Positions 1 to 8,059 of a DNA stretch of 37,698 nucleotides are shown here, in pieces. The position numbers and the translations under genes are program-made. A model generated the notes under the pieces. It was not told the DNA's origin, did no database searches, and saw only the letters and a list, made by a program, of their open reading frames with translations. The stretch's first letter is position 1, and each line of letters opens with the position of its first letter. The stretch is from an uncultured Bacteroidales bacterium (GTDB lineage Bacteria; Bacteroidota; Bacteroidia; Bacteroidales; FEN-979), in the NCBI GenBank assembly GCA_903915465.1, contig CAIWTA010000038.1, positions 1 through 37,698 of the forward strand, read 5' to 3'.

Positions 1-1883
1 AATAAGTAAGCAACCAGGTTCTGATTGTTCCCGAAAACATATTTACTGCTGTTTGAAAAACGGATCAAAAAGGCCAGCAAAGCTGCCAAAAACGGAGCTT
101 CGAGCAGGTTGATCAACATATACTGGCGATTGGTGATCTTTGCTAACAGGTTCCTCCCGCCGAAGATCCTGAACTGTTTGAACCGGCTGGGAATTTCAAA
201 ATAACAACGCGGAAGAGATTTTTGTTCTTCCTTGATTTTCAATTCCGGTTGAATGGTCTTCCGGAAATGATCGTACCATTCTTTTGGGGAAATCTTCCTT
301 GTCGCAGTATGTTTCCCGTATTCATCAATGGTTTTAGCTTCGGTAATCTGCAAAATCAGCTCGGGATTTACATAACCACAACTCAGGCATTCACTTTCTC
401 CTGGGTTTACATGATTGCTGATTGATTTGAAATAACTGAGTGCATCAATGGGATTCCCATAATAAATCGGATAACCTCCCTTATCCATGATCAGCAATTT
501 GTCGAAAAGTTTAAAGATATCCGATGATGGCTGATGGATGTTGATAATGACCAGCTTCCCCTTCAGCGTTTGCTCTTTCATCAGCAACATCACCATTTCT
601 GAATCCATTGAAGAAAGACCGGAAGTCGGCTCATCTGCAAAGAGAACAGAAGGTTCACGGATGAGTTCAAGTGCAATATTCAACCGTTTTCGCTGCCCGC
701 CACTGATGAACTTGTTAAGCGGGTCTCCAACTTTCAGATCTTTGATCCCAAGCAGGTCAATATCTGTTAAAATCCTGGTGATCTCTTGCTTAATCTGAAC
801 TTCCGAATAATTGTCAAAACATAATTTGGCATTGTAATACATGTTTTGATAAACCGTGAGTTCCTCTATCAGCAGGTCATCCTGGGGAACGAACCCGACA
901 CTTCCCCGGAGTTTCTCTTCATCCCTGGAGATATCGTATCCATTGATCAGGATCTGGCCATGGTTGAGCTTCAGGTTGCCATTAAGAACATTCAGCAAAG
1001 TTGATTTTCCCACGCCACTGCCACCCATAACACCTATAAGTTCTCCGGATAAAGCAGTGAAACTAAATGGCTGGATCCCATTCTTGCTGTTCTTGAAGTG
1101 ATATTCTATTTCACTTGCATTAAATTCAACCTGAATTGTTTCCTTCGTCTGAAGAAACTGTACTGCAAAATCACCATAATACACCGGGTTGATTTTCAGG
1201 CTCTTCAGGATATATCCTTTGTCAAAGATGAAGGAATGGTTTGGTGCAATGTTGTGGCCATTCAAGTAAAGATCATCATGCCCAAGGTACCTGCAGATAA
1301 ACGTTTTGATCGAAGGAATATGGAGAATGAGTATGTTTCCATCCAGAAGCTCCCGGTAAATGTGTCTTTCCCGGCTGGCATCTTCAGTCTTGGCACTATC
1401 TATTACCAATAGATTGTCTTTTGTAATGGAACTGCCGAAAGGATCAAGGATAAATGCATGTGATTCTTTGAATTCCTCATCAGTCAGCTTAAAGCAAGTG
1501 CCGATGGTGTTGATATAGCTATTTTCCAGCTCACTGAATGCCGGTTTTTGTGGTGACTGGATATAGCGGATTTCCTGAAGAAATTCAAGAAACTTGACAA
1601 ATACGATAATCTTATCCCGCTGTTGCAGCCCAAGGTTGATCTTCTGGCATAATGCAATTATCTTCATTGTGACATCCTGTTCAGGAAGATTATCCTCGTC
1701 GGGTGTATGGAAAAGAACTAACTCATCAAACAATTTGATGTATTCCTCTAATTCCAGTTTGTTAAGGTGTTGCTGCAGATAGGAGACAACCATCTCCCTT
1801 GCATTGCCTGAAAGGCTTTTTTTTGCGGATGAAGCGATGATGGCGAACAGTTGTACCAGTGCCATCAGGATAGGTTCACTCAT
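1..1883 (-). CDS. ABCG-like ABC transporter with N-terminal accessory domains (3' end outside window)
   Basis: The reading frame opens at ATG 1883 and runs off the left edge after 627 codons, so the protein is incomplete. Residues 1-110 are helical and resemble a TerB-like module; residues about 150-245 resemble an FHA-type beta domain; an ABC ATPase follows with Walker A GGSGVGKS (about 287-294), Q-loop FVPQDD, signature SGGQ (394-397) and Walker B LFADEPTSGL. Hydrophobic sequence begins near residue 600, the start of the expected ABC-2 membrane domain. The order ATPase-then-membrane is that of ABCG/White-type half transporters. Substrate cannot be told from the sequence. The assignment to the ABC family is firm; the TerB and FHA calls are by resemblance only. 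Confidence 0.88.
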   Translation of the reverse strand, partial: MSEPILMALVQLFAIIASSAKKSLSGNAREMVVSYLQQHLNKLELEEYIKLFDELVLFHTPDEDNLPEQDVTMKIIALCQKINLGLQQRDKIIVFVKFLEFLQEIRYIQSPQKPAFSELENSYINTIGTCFKLTDEEFKESHAFILDPFGSSITKDNLLVIDSAKTEDASRERHIYRELLDGNILILHIPSIKTFICRYLGHDDLYLNGHNIAPNHSFIFDKGYILKSLKINPVYYGDFAVQFLQTKETIQVEFNASEIEYHFKNSKNGIQPFSFTALSGELIGVMGGSGVGKSTLLNVLNGNLKLNHGQILINGYDISRDEEKLRGSVGFVPQDDLLIEELTVYQNMYYNAKLCFDNYSEVQIKQEITRILTDIDLLGIKDLKVGDPLNKFISGGQRKRLNIALELIREPSVLFADEPTSGLSSMDSEMVMLLMKEQTLKGKLVIINIHQPSSDIFKLFDKLLIMDKGGYPIYYGNPIDALSYFKSISNHVNPGESECLSCGYVNPELILQITEAKTIDEYGKHTATRKISPKEWYDHFRKTIQPELKIKEEQKSLPRCYFEIPSRFKQFRIFGGRNLLAKITNRQYMLINLLEAPFLAALLAFLIRFSNSSKYVFGNNQNLVAYL

Positions 1884-1925
1884 AGGTTCTGGATTGCTGG
1901 TTGGCCAAAATTAGAAAATAAATCA

Positions 1926-1956
1926 ACAAAAAAAACCACCCTGAAAAGAGCGGTTT
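1926..1956 (-). terminator. Rho-independent terminator after the lipoprotein gene
   Basis: Read on the minus strand, a 7-bp stem AACCGCT/GGTGGTT (two G-U pairs) with an 8-base loop is followed by a run of eight T. It lies about 45 bases after the stop of the lipoprotein gene and before the ABC transporter start, so it separates the two transcripts. Confidence 0.65.
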
Positions 1957-1998
1957 TCATTCTGACAGTTGATTATGCTGACAGGGATTTCGTTCAGG

Positions 1999-2850
1999 TT
2001 ATTGAATGAATAAAAGTCTTACGCTTTCAGCAAGATCTCCGATCTGGCCGGCTTTATCACGTGGCAATTTTTTGTTAGGTTCAAGGCCATAATCGGTAAA
2101 TATCGATTTGAGTTTTGAAACCTCTTCTCCGATTTTCATCATCTGCTTATCCTGCTTGTAAGCATCAAGAATAGTAAGAAGTTTGTCGAGATTGTCTTTC
2201 TGTCCCGCAATGATGGTTGCAATTTTTGTATTATCCTTTGCTACAACATTTAATTCTGCTGCGATGTAAAGAGATTCAACAAAAGTTCCGGTGGCAATAA
2301 GCACGGCAACCTGGTTACGATTGTTCTTCGATAAAAACGTATTGGTGGAAGAAAATATTTTTGTAACAAGATTCGTTAGCGAATCTTTGTTGTTATTGAA
2401 TTTTTTCACCTTCTCCACGAGTGATTGATCATACACTCCTGCAATACCAAGTTCATCCGCGAGTTTACTTGTACAACCTAAGAATTTCGTTGTTTCATCA
2501 TTCCTGTTAAAGGTTGCTGAATAACTCAAGTCAGCACTATAAACTCCCAGATTCAAAGCCTTTGCGTTTTCAGTCGAATATTTGCTGACATTGGCAGGGG
2601 GATTGGTAATATCGAATATGAATCCGGCTTTTGCTTTAATCAGCAGCTGCGTAACTTCAAACGGAGTTGGAAATTGATAGAGAAGGTTCTTGGTTTCAGG
2701 GCTTACCGTGATTACTTTGTTGATGGTGTCGGCAACAGCCTCATTGGTTTTCTTCTCCTGGTTTGAAGCGTTGTTAGAGCATGAGATAGCAAAGGCTAAA
2801 AACAATGATCCAAGAGCAACTGACGAAAAGATTTTTTTCAATGCTTTCAT
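1999..2850 (-). CDS. Conserved hypothetical lipoprotein
   Basis: A 283-residue protein with a typical SPII signal: a basic start (MKALKK), a hydrophobic stretch and a lipobox ending FAISC at about residue 24, so it should be lipid-anchored, probably to the outer membrane. The mature part is mostly helical and has no catalytic motif that I recognise; a proline- and asparagine-containing segment (ITNPPANVSKYS) is the most distinctive. It stands alone, with a terminator behind it. On the plus strand at 2974-2981 the sequence CAAATATA (TATATTTG on the coding strand) could be its -7 promoter box, which would give a leader of over 100 bases. Function unknown. Confidence 0.8.
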   Translation of the reverse strand: MKALKKIFSSVALGSLFLAFAISCSNNASNQEKKTNEAVADTINKVITVSPETKNLLYQFPTPFEVTQLLIKAKAGFIFDITNPPANVSKYSTENAKALNLGVYSADLSYSATFNRNDETTKFLGCTSKLADELGIAGVYDQSLVEKVKKFNNNKDSLTNLVTKIFSSTNTFLSKNNRNQVAVLIATGTFVESLYIAAELNVVAKDNTKIATIIAGQKDNLDKLLTILDAYKQDKQMMKIGEEVSKLKSIFTDYGLEPNKKLPRDKAGQIGDLAESVRLLFIQ

Positions 2851-3127
2851 ATTCCTTGTAAGAGTTTGTGAATGAATGATGGTTCCAGAATGGTCTGTAT
2901 ATCAGATATGCGAAATTAATTGATTTTTTAACAATCTTAGCATATTCATGAATATTTTTCCAGTTAGGAAATGCAAATATAAGGATTACCAAAAATCACA
3001 GCCTAATTCCATTATTCGGCCAATTATTCTAATGTCTGATTATTCTATTCGTAAATCGGAAATCCTGGCAATCGTGAATAGCGTATGCCCGGATTTGAAA
3101 GTATATTGGGAATAGGAAAGTGCACTA

Positions 3128-3619
3128 TCAGACAAGTCGCTTAACATAGATAACTTTCCCGTCACCAGGTTTATAGAAATCCCTGATATGAGCTTCATTT
3201 TCATAATTATTCTTTTCGTAAAAAAGTCGCGTCGGCAGGTATTTATCAATCGTGGAAGTCTCTGCGATAAGGTAGCGGGCACCTTTTTCTTTAACGATTT
3301 GTTCTGTCTTCTCCAAAAGCAGCTTCCCGATTCCGGTTCCTCTTAAGCTATCATGTGTGGCAATCCAATAAAGGTCATATCCTGCATCAGTTCCGGCAAT
3401 ATGGCCATAGCAGCTGTAAGCAATTGCTTTTCCATCGATTTCTGCAAAGACAAAGAAATATCCGCATTTCTCTCCTTCATTTACCCCATCTTGCGCAAGT
3501 TCTACTGCAACAGGAATCTCAAAATCATAGAAAAAGCCTGAGGAGGAAATAATCTCCCGCACGTGTTCCACGTCGGCCGGGGTTATATAAGTCCTGAAAA
3601 TAACGTTTTTCGAGTCCAT
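3128..3619 (-). CDS. GNAT family N-acetyltransferase
   Basis: A 163-residue single-domain GNAT protein. The acetyl-CoA-binding loop is visible as ATHDSLRGTGIGKLLL (Q/RxxGxG/A type) near residues 87-102, followed by the helix EKTEQIVKEKGARYL and the late segment LFYEKNNYENEAHIRDFY. The N-terminal part contains a paired aromatic/acidic stretch (FFYDFEIPVA). Substrate unknown. It lies on the same strand as the KamA/ATP-grasp operon but is separated from it by the plus-strand regulator gene; because beta-lysine made by KamA enzymes is acetylated by a GNAT enzyme (AblB) in other organisms, a link is possible but AblB is longer. A coding-strand TACGTTTG box at 3640-3647 would place the transcript start just before the ATG. 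Confidence 0.82.
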   Translation of the reverse strand: MDSKNVIFRTYITPADVEHVREIISSSGFFYDFEIPVAVELAQDGVNEGEKCGYFFVFAEIDGKAIAYSCYGHIAGTDAGYDLYWIATHDSLRGTGIGKLLLEKTEQIVKEKGARYLIAETSTIDKYLPTRLFYEKNNYENEAHIRDFYKPGDGKVIYVKRLV

Positions 3620-3639
3620 CTGCTCATTTTTTGTGGTTA

Positions 3640-3647
3640 CAAACGTA
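3640..3647 (-). promoter_or_regulatory. Candidate -7 box of the GNAT gene
   Basis: Coding-strand TACGTTTG fits the Bacteroidota -7 consensus TAnnTTTG and sits 21 bases before the ATG. A -33 box is weak (TCTG, spacer 18). Confidence 0.35.
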
Positions 3648-3718
3648 CACGAAAATTCCTGAATTCAGATACATTTATAGAAAAAATCATCAAAATCCAG
3701 CTTCCATGGAATTCAGGA

Positions 3719-3734
3719 TAATTTTGTAATTTTG
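3719..3734 (+). promoter_or_regulatory. Two adjacent candidate -7 boxes of the Crp/Fnr gene
   Basis: TAATTTTG occurs twice head to tail (3719-3726 and 3727-3734), each fitting TAnnTTTG, about 50 bases before the GTG start. No good -33 box was seen, which would suit an activator-dependent promoter. Confidence 0.35.
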
Positions 3735-3781
3735 GAAATCGATCGTCATTTCGGCATAAGGGTAACGCTAAATACTAACAG

Positions 3782-4474
3782 GTGGCAAAGAAACTAGAAT
3801 CCCAGAATTGTGAAGAGTGTCACTGTAAAAAAGTTGTTTTTACAGCGCTGACAGATGCTGAGCTTGATTTGATTCATCTGGACCGGTTTCAGGTGACCTA
3901 CAATGCGGGAGAAATAATATTTAAACAAGGTTCTCCTTCTACTTATCTTTTATGTCTGACATCTGGCTTGGCCAAGGTTTATATTGAGGGATTGAGTAAG
4001 AACTTAATTTTATCGATTATAAAACCCGTTGAGTATATTATTGCTCCGGGACTATATTCTGACAATCGTCATCACTTCTCTGTTTCGGCTCTTGTAGATT
4101 CAACAGGCTGTCTCATTGCGGTGAATTCTTTTAAAAAAGTGATGCGGCAAAACCTGGAATTGGCTGAAGAATTTATGCAACGTTTAAGTAATCAATTGAT
4201 TGATAATTTTGATCATACTGTCGGCCTTACACAAAAGCAAATGCCAGGCAGGATAGCCGATGCCTTACTCTATTTTTCCGAAAAAATCTACGAATCCAAT
4301 TCTTTCGAAATGGTTCTTACCCGCCAGGAATTAGCTGATTTTTCTGGTATGTCAACAGAAAGTGCCATCCGTATTCTGAAGGATTTCAAAGATGAAGGAA
4401 TCATTGAAGTAAGGAAGAATTCTATGGCAATTCTTAACCTGGAGCGATTGAAAAAGATTCAGGAGACGGGATAA
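3782..4474 (+). CDS. Crp/Fnr family transcriptional regulator
   Basis: A 230-residue regulator starting at GTG (3782). Residues about 30-145 form a cyclic-nucleotide-binding-like jelly roll (YNAGEIIFKQGSPSTYLLCLTSGLAKVY), a long dimer helix follows, and residues 180-225 form the winged helix-turn-helix (TRQELADFSGMSTESAIRILKDF). The N-terminus has three close cysteines (C10, C13, C15: NCEECHC), reminiscent of the cysteine-rich N-termini of FNR-type oxygen sensors; whether they hold an Fe-S cluster is unproven since the spacing is tighter than in E. coli FNR. It is convergent with the KamA operon, and an oxygen-sensing role would suit that radical SAM enzyme, but no target is shown by the sequence. 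Confidence 0.88.
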   Translation: MAKKLESQNCEECHCKKVVFTALTDAELDLIHLDRFQVTYNAGEIIFKQGSPSTYLLCLTSGLAKVYIEGLSKNLILSIIKPVEYIIAPGLYSDNRHHFSVSALVDSTGCLIAVNSFKKVMRQNLELAEEFMQRLSNQLIDNFDHTVGLTQKQMPGRIADALLYFSEKIYESNSFEMVLTRQELADFSGMSTESAIRILKDFKDEGIIEVRKNSMAILNLERLKKIQETG

Positions 4475-4483
4475 CAATACCAC

Positions 4484-4566
4484 CTGTTCATTGTTTTCTG
4501 TTCACTTTTCACTGGCAATTGTGCACTATTCACCGGAGTGAACAACGAATAACTAACAGTGAACAG
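4484..4566. repeat. Imperfect palindrome built of ctgttcact words
   Basis: The left arm starts ctgttcattgttttctgttc and the right arm (ending at 4566) is its approximate reverse complement, with a short centre near 4515-4530. It fills the gap between the convergent Crp/Fnr gene and the ATP-grasp gene, where it could end transcription from both sides. Confidence 0.65.
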
Positions 4567-4581
4567 ATACAAAGTGACAAA

Positions 4582-5556
4582 TTAGCTACGAAATGCCTCC
4601 TCCACGATATTGGAGATCACCTCAGTAAATTTCAATCCCTTTTTTTCGGTGGCAGCAACGAAGCCTCCTGAGGAAGAAATGCATGGATTCAGGTTCAGGT
4701 CAATGACATATGGAATTCGGTCGGCGCTCAACCGGAAATCAATCCTAACATAACCCTTGAAGCCAAACTCATTCCAGCATTTCTTGCATATTTGCCCGAT
4801 CTCTTCTTTCAGGTCCTTGTCTGAAGCCTGGATTTTAAATGTCCTTCTTGTGTGTGAATATTCAAAAGAATCCTCTTTCCATTTGGCAGTATACCCCATG
4901 ATCTTCGGCTTGCCTTCAGGGAACTTCAGGAAAGTCATTTCTGCAATCGGAAGAACCACTGGTCCATCCTTGGTTCCCATGATGGAAACATTGAATTCCC
5001 GTCCTTCAACAAATTCCTCAACAAAGAAATAGTTCTTGTTCTTTGTTTTTAGATTTTCGATAAAATTCTTGTCAGATCCATTGAAAATACAATCCTCATC
5101 AAGTCCTAATGAACCCTCTTCCCATGTTGGTTTTACGATATACTTCTTGCTTTTTCTGAGTTTGTCAAGATGATCCAGTGTTACCCATTGCGGAGTCTTA
5201 ACGCCGATTTTCACCAGTTCTTTTTTTGCCAGCACTTTATTGGCTGCAAGGAATAATGGAATAAGTGGATTTCCTGTGTATGGAATATTCAGGAAATTCA
5301 GGATAGCTGCAGGAATATAGGCAAACTCTCCCTTGTTGTTCAGGGTTTCCGCAAGATTAAAAATGAAATACGGATTGATTTTTGTAATATCGTTGATGGC
5401 CTTCTCAAGGTTCAGGTCAATCTGGTACTCCCTGACCTCATAATGCAATATATTCAAGGCTTCGGTAACGAGCTTTACCTGGTCAAGAACATCTAATTCA
5501 TCATCTTTTGGATGTGCGGAGATTTTATTATACAGTAATAAGGCCGTTTTAAGCAT
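4582..5556 (-). CDS. ATP-grasp enzyme, D-Ala-D-Ala-ligase-like (second of pair)
   Basis: A 324-residue ATP-grasp protein of the D-alanine-D-alanine ligase superfamily. Landmarks are the central-domain strand KKYIVKPTWEEGSLGLDED (ATP-binding lysine and loop), VEEFVEGREFNVSIMG, and the metal/substrate end YVRIDFRLS...YVIDLNLNPCISSSGG. True Ddl enzymes end with a NxxPGxT-type motif; here it is NLNPCISSSGGF, so the acceptor pocket differs and a Ddl role is unlikely. It ends the operon kamA-like, ATP-grasp 1, ATP-grasp 2, only 6 bases behind ATP-grasp 1. Enzymes of this family join a carboxylate to an amine through an acyl phosphate, so the product is probably a dipeptide- or amide-like molecule; substrates are unknown. 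Confidence 0.82.
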   Translation of the reverse strand: MLKTALLLYNKISAHPKDDELDVLDQVKLVTEALNILHYEVREYQIDLNLEKAINDITKINPYFIFNLAETLNNKGEFAYIPAAILNFLNIPYTGNPLIPLFLAANKVLAKKELVKIGVKTPQWVTLDHLDKLRKSKKYIVKPTWEEGSLGLDEDCIFNGSDKNFIENLKTKNKNYFFVEEFVEGREFNVSIMGTKDGPVVLPIAEMTFLKFPEGKPKIMGYTAKWKEDSFEYSHTRRTFKIQASDKDLKEEIGQICKKCWNEFGFKGYVRIDFRLSADRIPYVIDLNLNPCISSSGGFVAATEKKGLKFTEVISNIVEEAFRS

Positions 5557-5562
5557 AATTTT

Positions 5563-6546
5563 TCAATAAAGAAAAGCTGTTCTTTTTTTTGCTGATTCCA
5601 TAATTGTTTGAATGATGAAATTATACTCAAATCCATTCATCCTGGCAAGAATAGGGAGATCAGAAGTGGTTTCATTCAAACCTGCCAGCGGATTCACTTC
5701 AATAAAATTCGGAATACCTTCAGCATCAAGTCGTACATCTACTCTTCCGCCATCACGGCAACCCAGTAATTTCCAGGAATTCAGTGCCATCTCGCAACAC
5801 CTGGATGTGATCTCTTTCTCAGGAAGTTCATAATCCATGAAGCTTTCGTAATTTGTTTTCATATCATACGAATAAATGCTGTCTGTTGCATTACTTCGAA
5901 ACAGGACCTCCATCAATCCGATGGTAAAACTTTCTTTTCCTGTTCCCAGAATTCCAATAGTGAACTCTCTTCCGGGTAAATAAGTTTCTATCAATAAAGA
6001 GTGGATGCCCGAGTTCCAGAGATCCTTGCAGGTTGCGCTTAATTCATCCAAATTCCTGACTTTTGAATTAAAGGTTATTCCCCTTCCGGAACCTTCGGCA
6101 TTAGGTTTGACAAATAAAGGATAGGGTAGAAAAACCTTATCAAGATCCTGGCCGGTTTCAACGATAGCAAAATCTGGAGTAGGTATCCCTCCATCACGGA
6201 TCACTCGCTTTGTCATTCCTTTATGCAGTGTAAGCGAAAGAACCAATGGATCTGAAAAAGTATATGGGATTTTATATGCATCCAGAATCGCGGGCACTTG
6301 AGCTTCACGTCCGATTCCGTGAAGGCCTTCGCAGATGTTAAAGACCAGATCCCAGCGATTTCCTTCGACAAGACGACAAGTCAACTGATATACATTGCCA
6401 ATCCGCTCTGTAGAATAACCCAGATGCTGCAACGCTCGCTCAATATCAGCGATGGTGCTTTCTTTATCAAATTCTGCAGTTTCTTCTTCTGTGAACCCTT
6501 CTTTCAGGTAATCTGAGCGAAGGTCGTAGGTGAGTCCGATGTTCAT
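5563..6546 (-). CDS. ATP-grasp enzyme, D-Ala-D-Ala-ligase-like (first of pair)
   Basis: A 327-residue ATP-grasp protein related to D-Ala-D-Ala ligase but distinct from its neighbour. It has the N-terminal Rossmann-like part with VFNICEGLHGIGREAQVPAIL (family EG...G motif), the ATP-binding LFVKPNAEGSGRGITFNSK, the IETYLPGREFTIGILG strand, and the metal-binding end GRVDVRLD...PNFIEVNPLAGLNETTSDLP. The EVNPL/GL end resembles genuine ligases more than that of the downstream paralogue. It starts 3 bases after the KamA-like gene, so the two are translationally linked. A role as amino-acid ligase acting with the aminomutase is inferred; it could alternatively ligate another amino acid in a peptide-like osmolyte or cofactor. 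Confidence 0.83.
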   Translation of the reverse strand: MNIGLTYDLRSDYLKEGFTEEETAEFDKESTIADIERALQHLGYSTERIGNVYQLTCRLVEGNRWDLVFNICEGLHGIGREAQVPAILDAYKIPYTFSDPLVLSLTLHKGMTKRVIRDGGIPTPDFAIVETGQDLDKVFLPYPLFVKPNAEGSGRGITFNSKVRNLDELSATCKDLWNSGIHSLLIETYLPGREFTIGILGTGKESFTIGLMEVLFRSNATDSIYSYDMKTNYESFMDYELPEKEITSRCCEMALNSWKLLGCRDGGRVDVRLDAEGIPNFIEVNPLAGLNETTSDLPILARMNGFEYNFIIQTIMESAKKRTAFLY

Positions 6547-6549
6547 GGG

Positions 6550-7821
6550 CTAAACGGAAAAATCCGGATACTTGAACACCTTGTTCTCATAATTCTTCAG
6601 CAACAAATAGTCGTCTTCATACCCCAGGTTATAGTCCGGTAGAAGCGGAATCTTTCCTCCTCCGCCAGGTGCATCAATTACATATTGCGGAACTGCATAA
6701 CCGGAAGTATGCCCGCGAAGTCCGCGGATAATCTCTAATCCTTTTTCTATAGGAGTTCGGAAATGAGCGGAACCGAGTATCGGATCACATTGGTACATGT
6801 AATATGGCCGCACACGGTTCATCAACAGCCCGTGCATGAGCTTTTTCATAATTAGAACTTCATCATTGATGCCTTTGAGTAATACTGTCTGACTTCCAAG
6901 TGGTATTCCGGCATTGGTAAGTCGTTCGCAGGCATCTTTGACTTCCGGTGTCAGTTCATCCGGATGTGTGAAGTGAATACTCAGGAACAGCGGATGGTAT
7001 TTTCGCATGATGTTGACCAGCGAACGTGTGATTCGCTGCGGCAGCACTGCGGGGACTTTCGTTCCTATCCGGATAATTTCTACATGAGGTATGGCGCGTA
7101 AATGCGATAATAAGTATTCGATATGCGGATCCGGCATTGTCAGGGGATCTCCGCCGGAGATCAGCACATCCCGGACTTCTTTATGATCCCGGATATACTG
7201 CAAACCAGGTTCCCATGCCTTAATTCCGATGTGGCATTTATCTTTTGCAACCATGTGCGATCGTGTGCAGTACCTGCAATAGGTTGAACAAAACCCTGTA
7301 ACCAGGAATAGAACACGGTCGGGATAACGATGAACAAGATTTGGAACCGGACTGTTATTTTCTTCTGAAAGCGGATCAGAAGCTTCACCCGGTGATACCA
7401 GGAATTCATCAAACACCGGTATTACGCTCTTCCGCAATGGTTGTTCCGGATTGTTCGTATCAATCAGACTCAGATAATAAGGTGTAATCCTGATTGGTAA
7501 TGAATTATTAAACCCTTGTACTGGGCGAATCTCATTATCGGAAAGATTGACGAAATGAGACAATTGGTCAAGTGTCTTGATGCTGTTTTTTAATTGCCAA
7601 CGCCAGCTTGACCAATCTTTTTCAGAAACTCCTGGAAAGTTCTGTAGGAGGAATTCTGCGGATCGCGTACTCAGTGCAGTTTTTTCGCGATCTAACCTGT
7701 TCTGGATTAATTCTGTTAATAACTGTTCTTCACTTATAAATTGTTGCGCACTTGGAGGCTCTTCTTCTTCGTTGATCTCCTGACGAGTTATGACCACTTT
7801 CTCATTGTGAAGTTTTTCCAT
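6550..7821 (-). CDS. KamA family radical SAM aminomutase, lysine-2,3-aminomutase-like
   Basis: A 423-residue PLP- and SAM-dependent aminomutase. The [4Fe-4S]-binding CSTYCRYC sits at C178, C182 and C185, and the PLP lysine is K390 in DAPGGGGK. Both aspartates that hold the side-chain amine of L-lysine in clostridial lysine 2,3-aminomutase (D293 and D330) have counterparts here, D346 in YQCDP and D383 in VIDAPGG, with the same 37-residue spacing; glutamate 2,3-aminomutases change these to Lys and Asn. L-lysine to beta-lysine is therefore the likeliest reaction. The N-terminus is about 50 residues longer than in the clostridial enzyme. It is first in an operon with two ATP-grasp ligases, so the beta-amino acid may be ligated further rather than degraded; no lysine fermentation (kamDE, kdd) genes are nearby. 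Confidence 0.9.
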   Translation of the reverse strand: MEKLHNEKVVITRQEINEEEEPPSAQQFISEEQLLTELIQNRLDREKTALSTRSAEFLLQNFPGVSEKDWSSWRWQLKNSIKTLDQLSHFVNLSDNEIRPVQGFNNSLPIRITPYYLSLIDTNNPEQPLRKSVIPVFDEFLVSPGEASDPLSEENNSPVPNLVHRYPDRVLFLVTGFCSTYCRYCTRSHMVAKDKCHIGIKAWEPGLQYIRDHKEVRDVLISGGDPLTMPDPHIEYLLSHLRAIPHVEIIRIGTKVPAVLPQRITRSLVNIMRKYHPLFLSIHFTHPDELTPEVKDACERLTNAGIPLGSQTVLLKGINDEVLIMKKLMHGLLMNRVRPYYMYQCDPILGSAHFRTPIEKGLEIIRGLRGHTSGYAVPQYVIDAPGGGGKIPLLPDYNLGYEDDYLLLKNYENKVFKYPDFSV

Positions 7822-7962
7822 TTCTTTTTATAGTTATTAAATAACCGGAGATCCAAAGGAGCTTTCAATATTCGTGGAAATGTTATGTACGACATTGGTT
7901 ACCCGGCGTTTAAAATAAAACTTATGAGCTTTGTTAGCAAAAGATTAATAGACAGTATTTGG

Positions 7963-7995
7963 ATTGCAAATAGGTGACATTTTTCTGTATTTTTG
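7963..7995 (+). promoter_or_regulatory. Candidate promoter of the alpha/beta hydrolase gene
   Basis: A -7 box TATTTTTG (7988-7995) fits TAnnTTTG and has ATTG 21 bases upstream (7963-7966) as a -33 box. The leader would be about 58 bases. The 7822-8059 gap, 238 bases between divergent genes, contains nothing else that I recognise. Confidence 0.4.
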
Positions 7996-8059
7996 ACTGG
8001 TTACTTAACATACTTTTCAACAAAATATTGTTAATAAAATGAATTAGTTTTCACCTGTT

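Noticed and set aside
538-1412. Plus-strand open frames at 538-798, 856-1101 and 1098-1412
   Set aside because: They lie opposite the ABC transporter gene, whose minus-strand frame has all ATPase motifs in order.
2851-3127. Small minus-strand frames at 2774-2992 and 3040-3282
   Set aside because: They overlap the lipoprotein or GNAT genes in another frame and show no signal, ribosome site or family likeness; the gap of 277 bases appears to hold only leader DNA.
5563-6546. Calling the two ATP-grasp genes ddl
   Set aside because: They come as a diverged tandem pair behind an aminomutase, with altered acceptor-site ends and no murein genes nearby.
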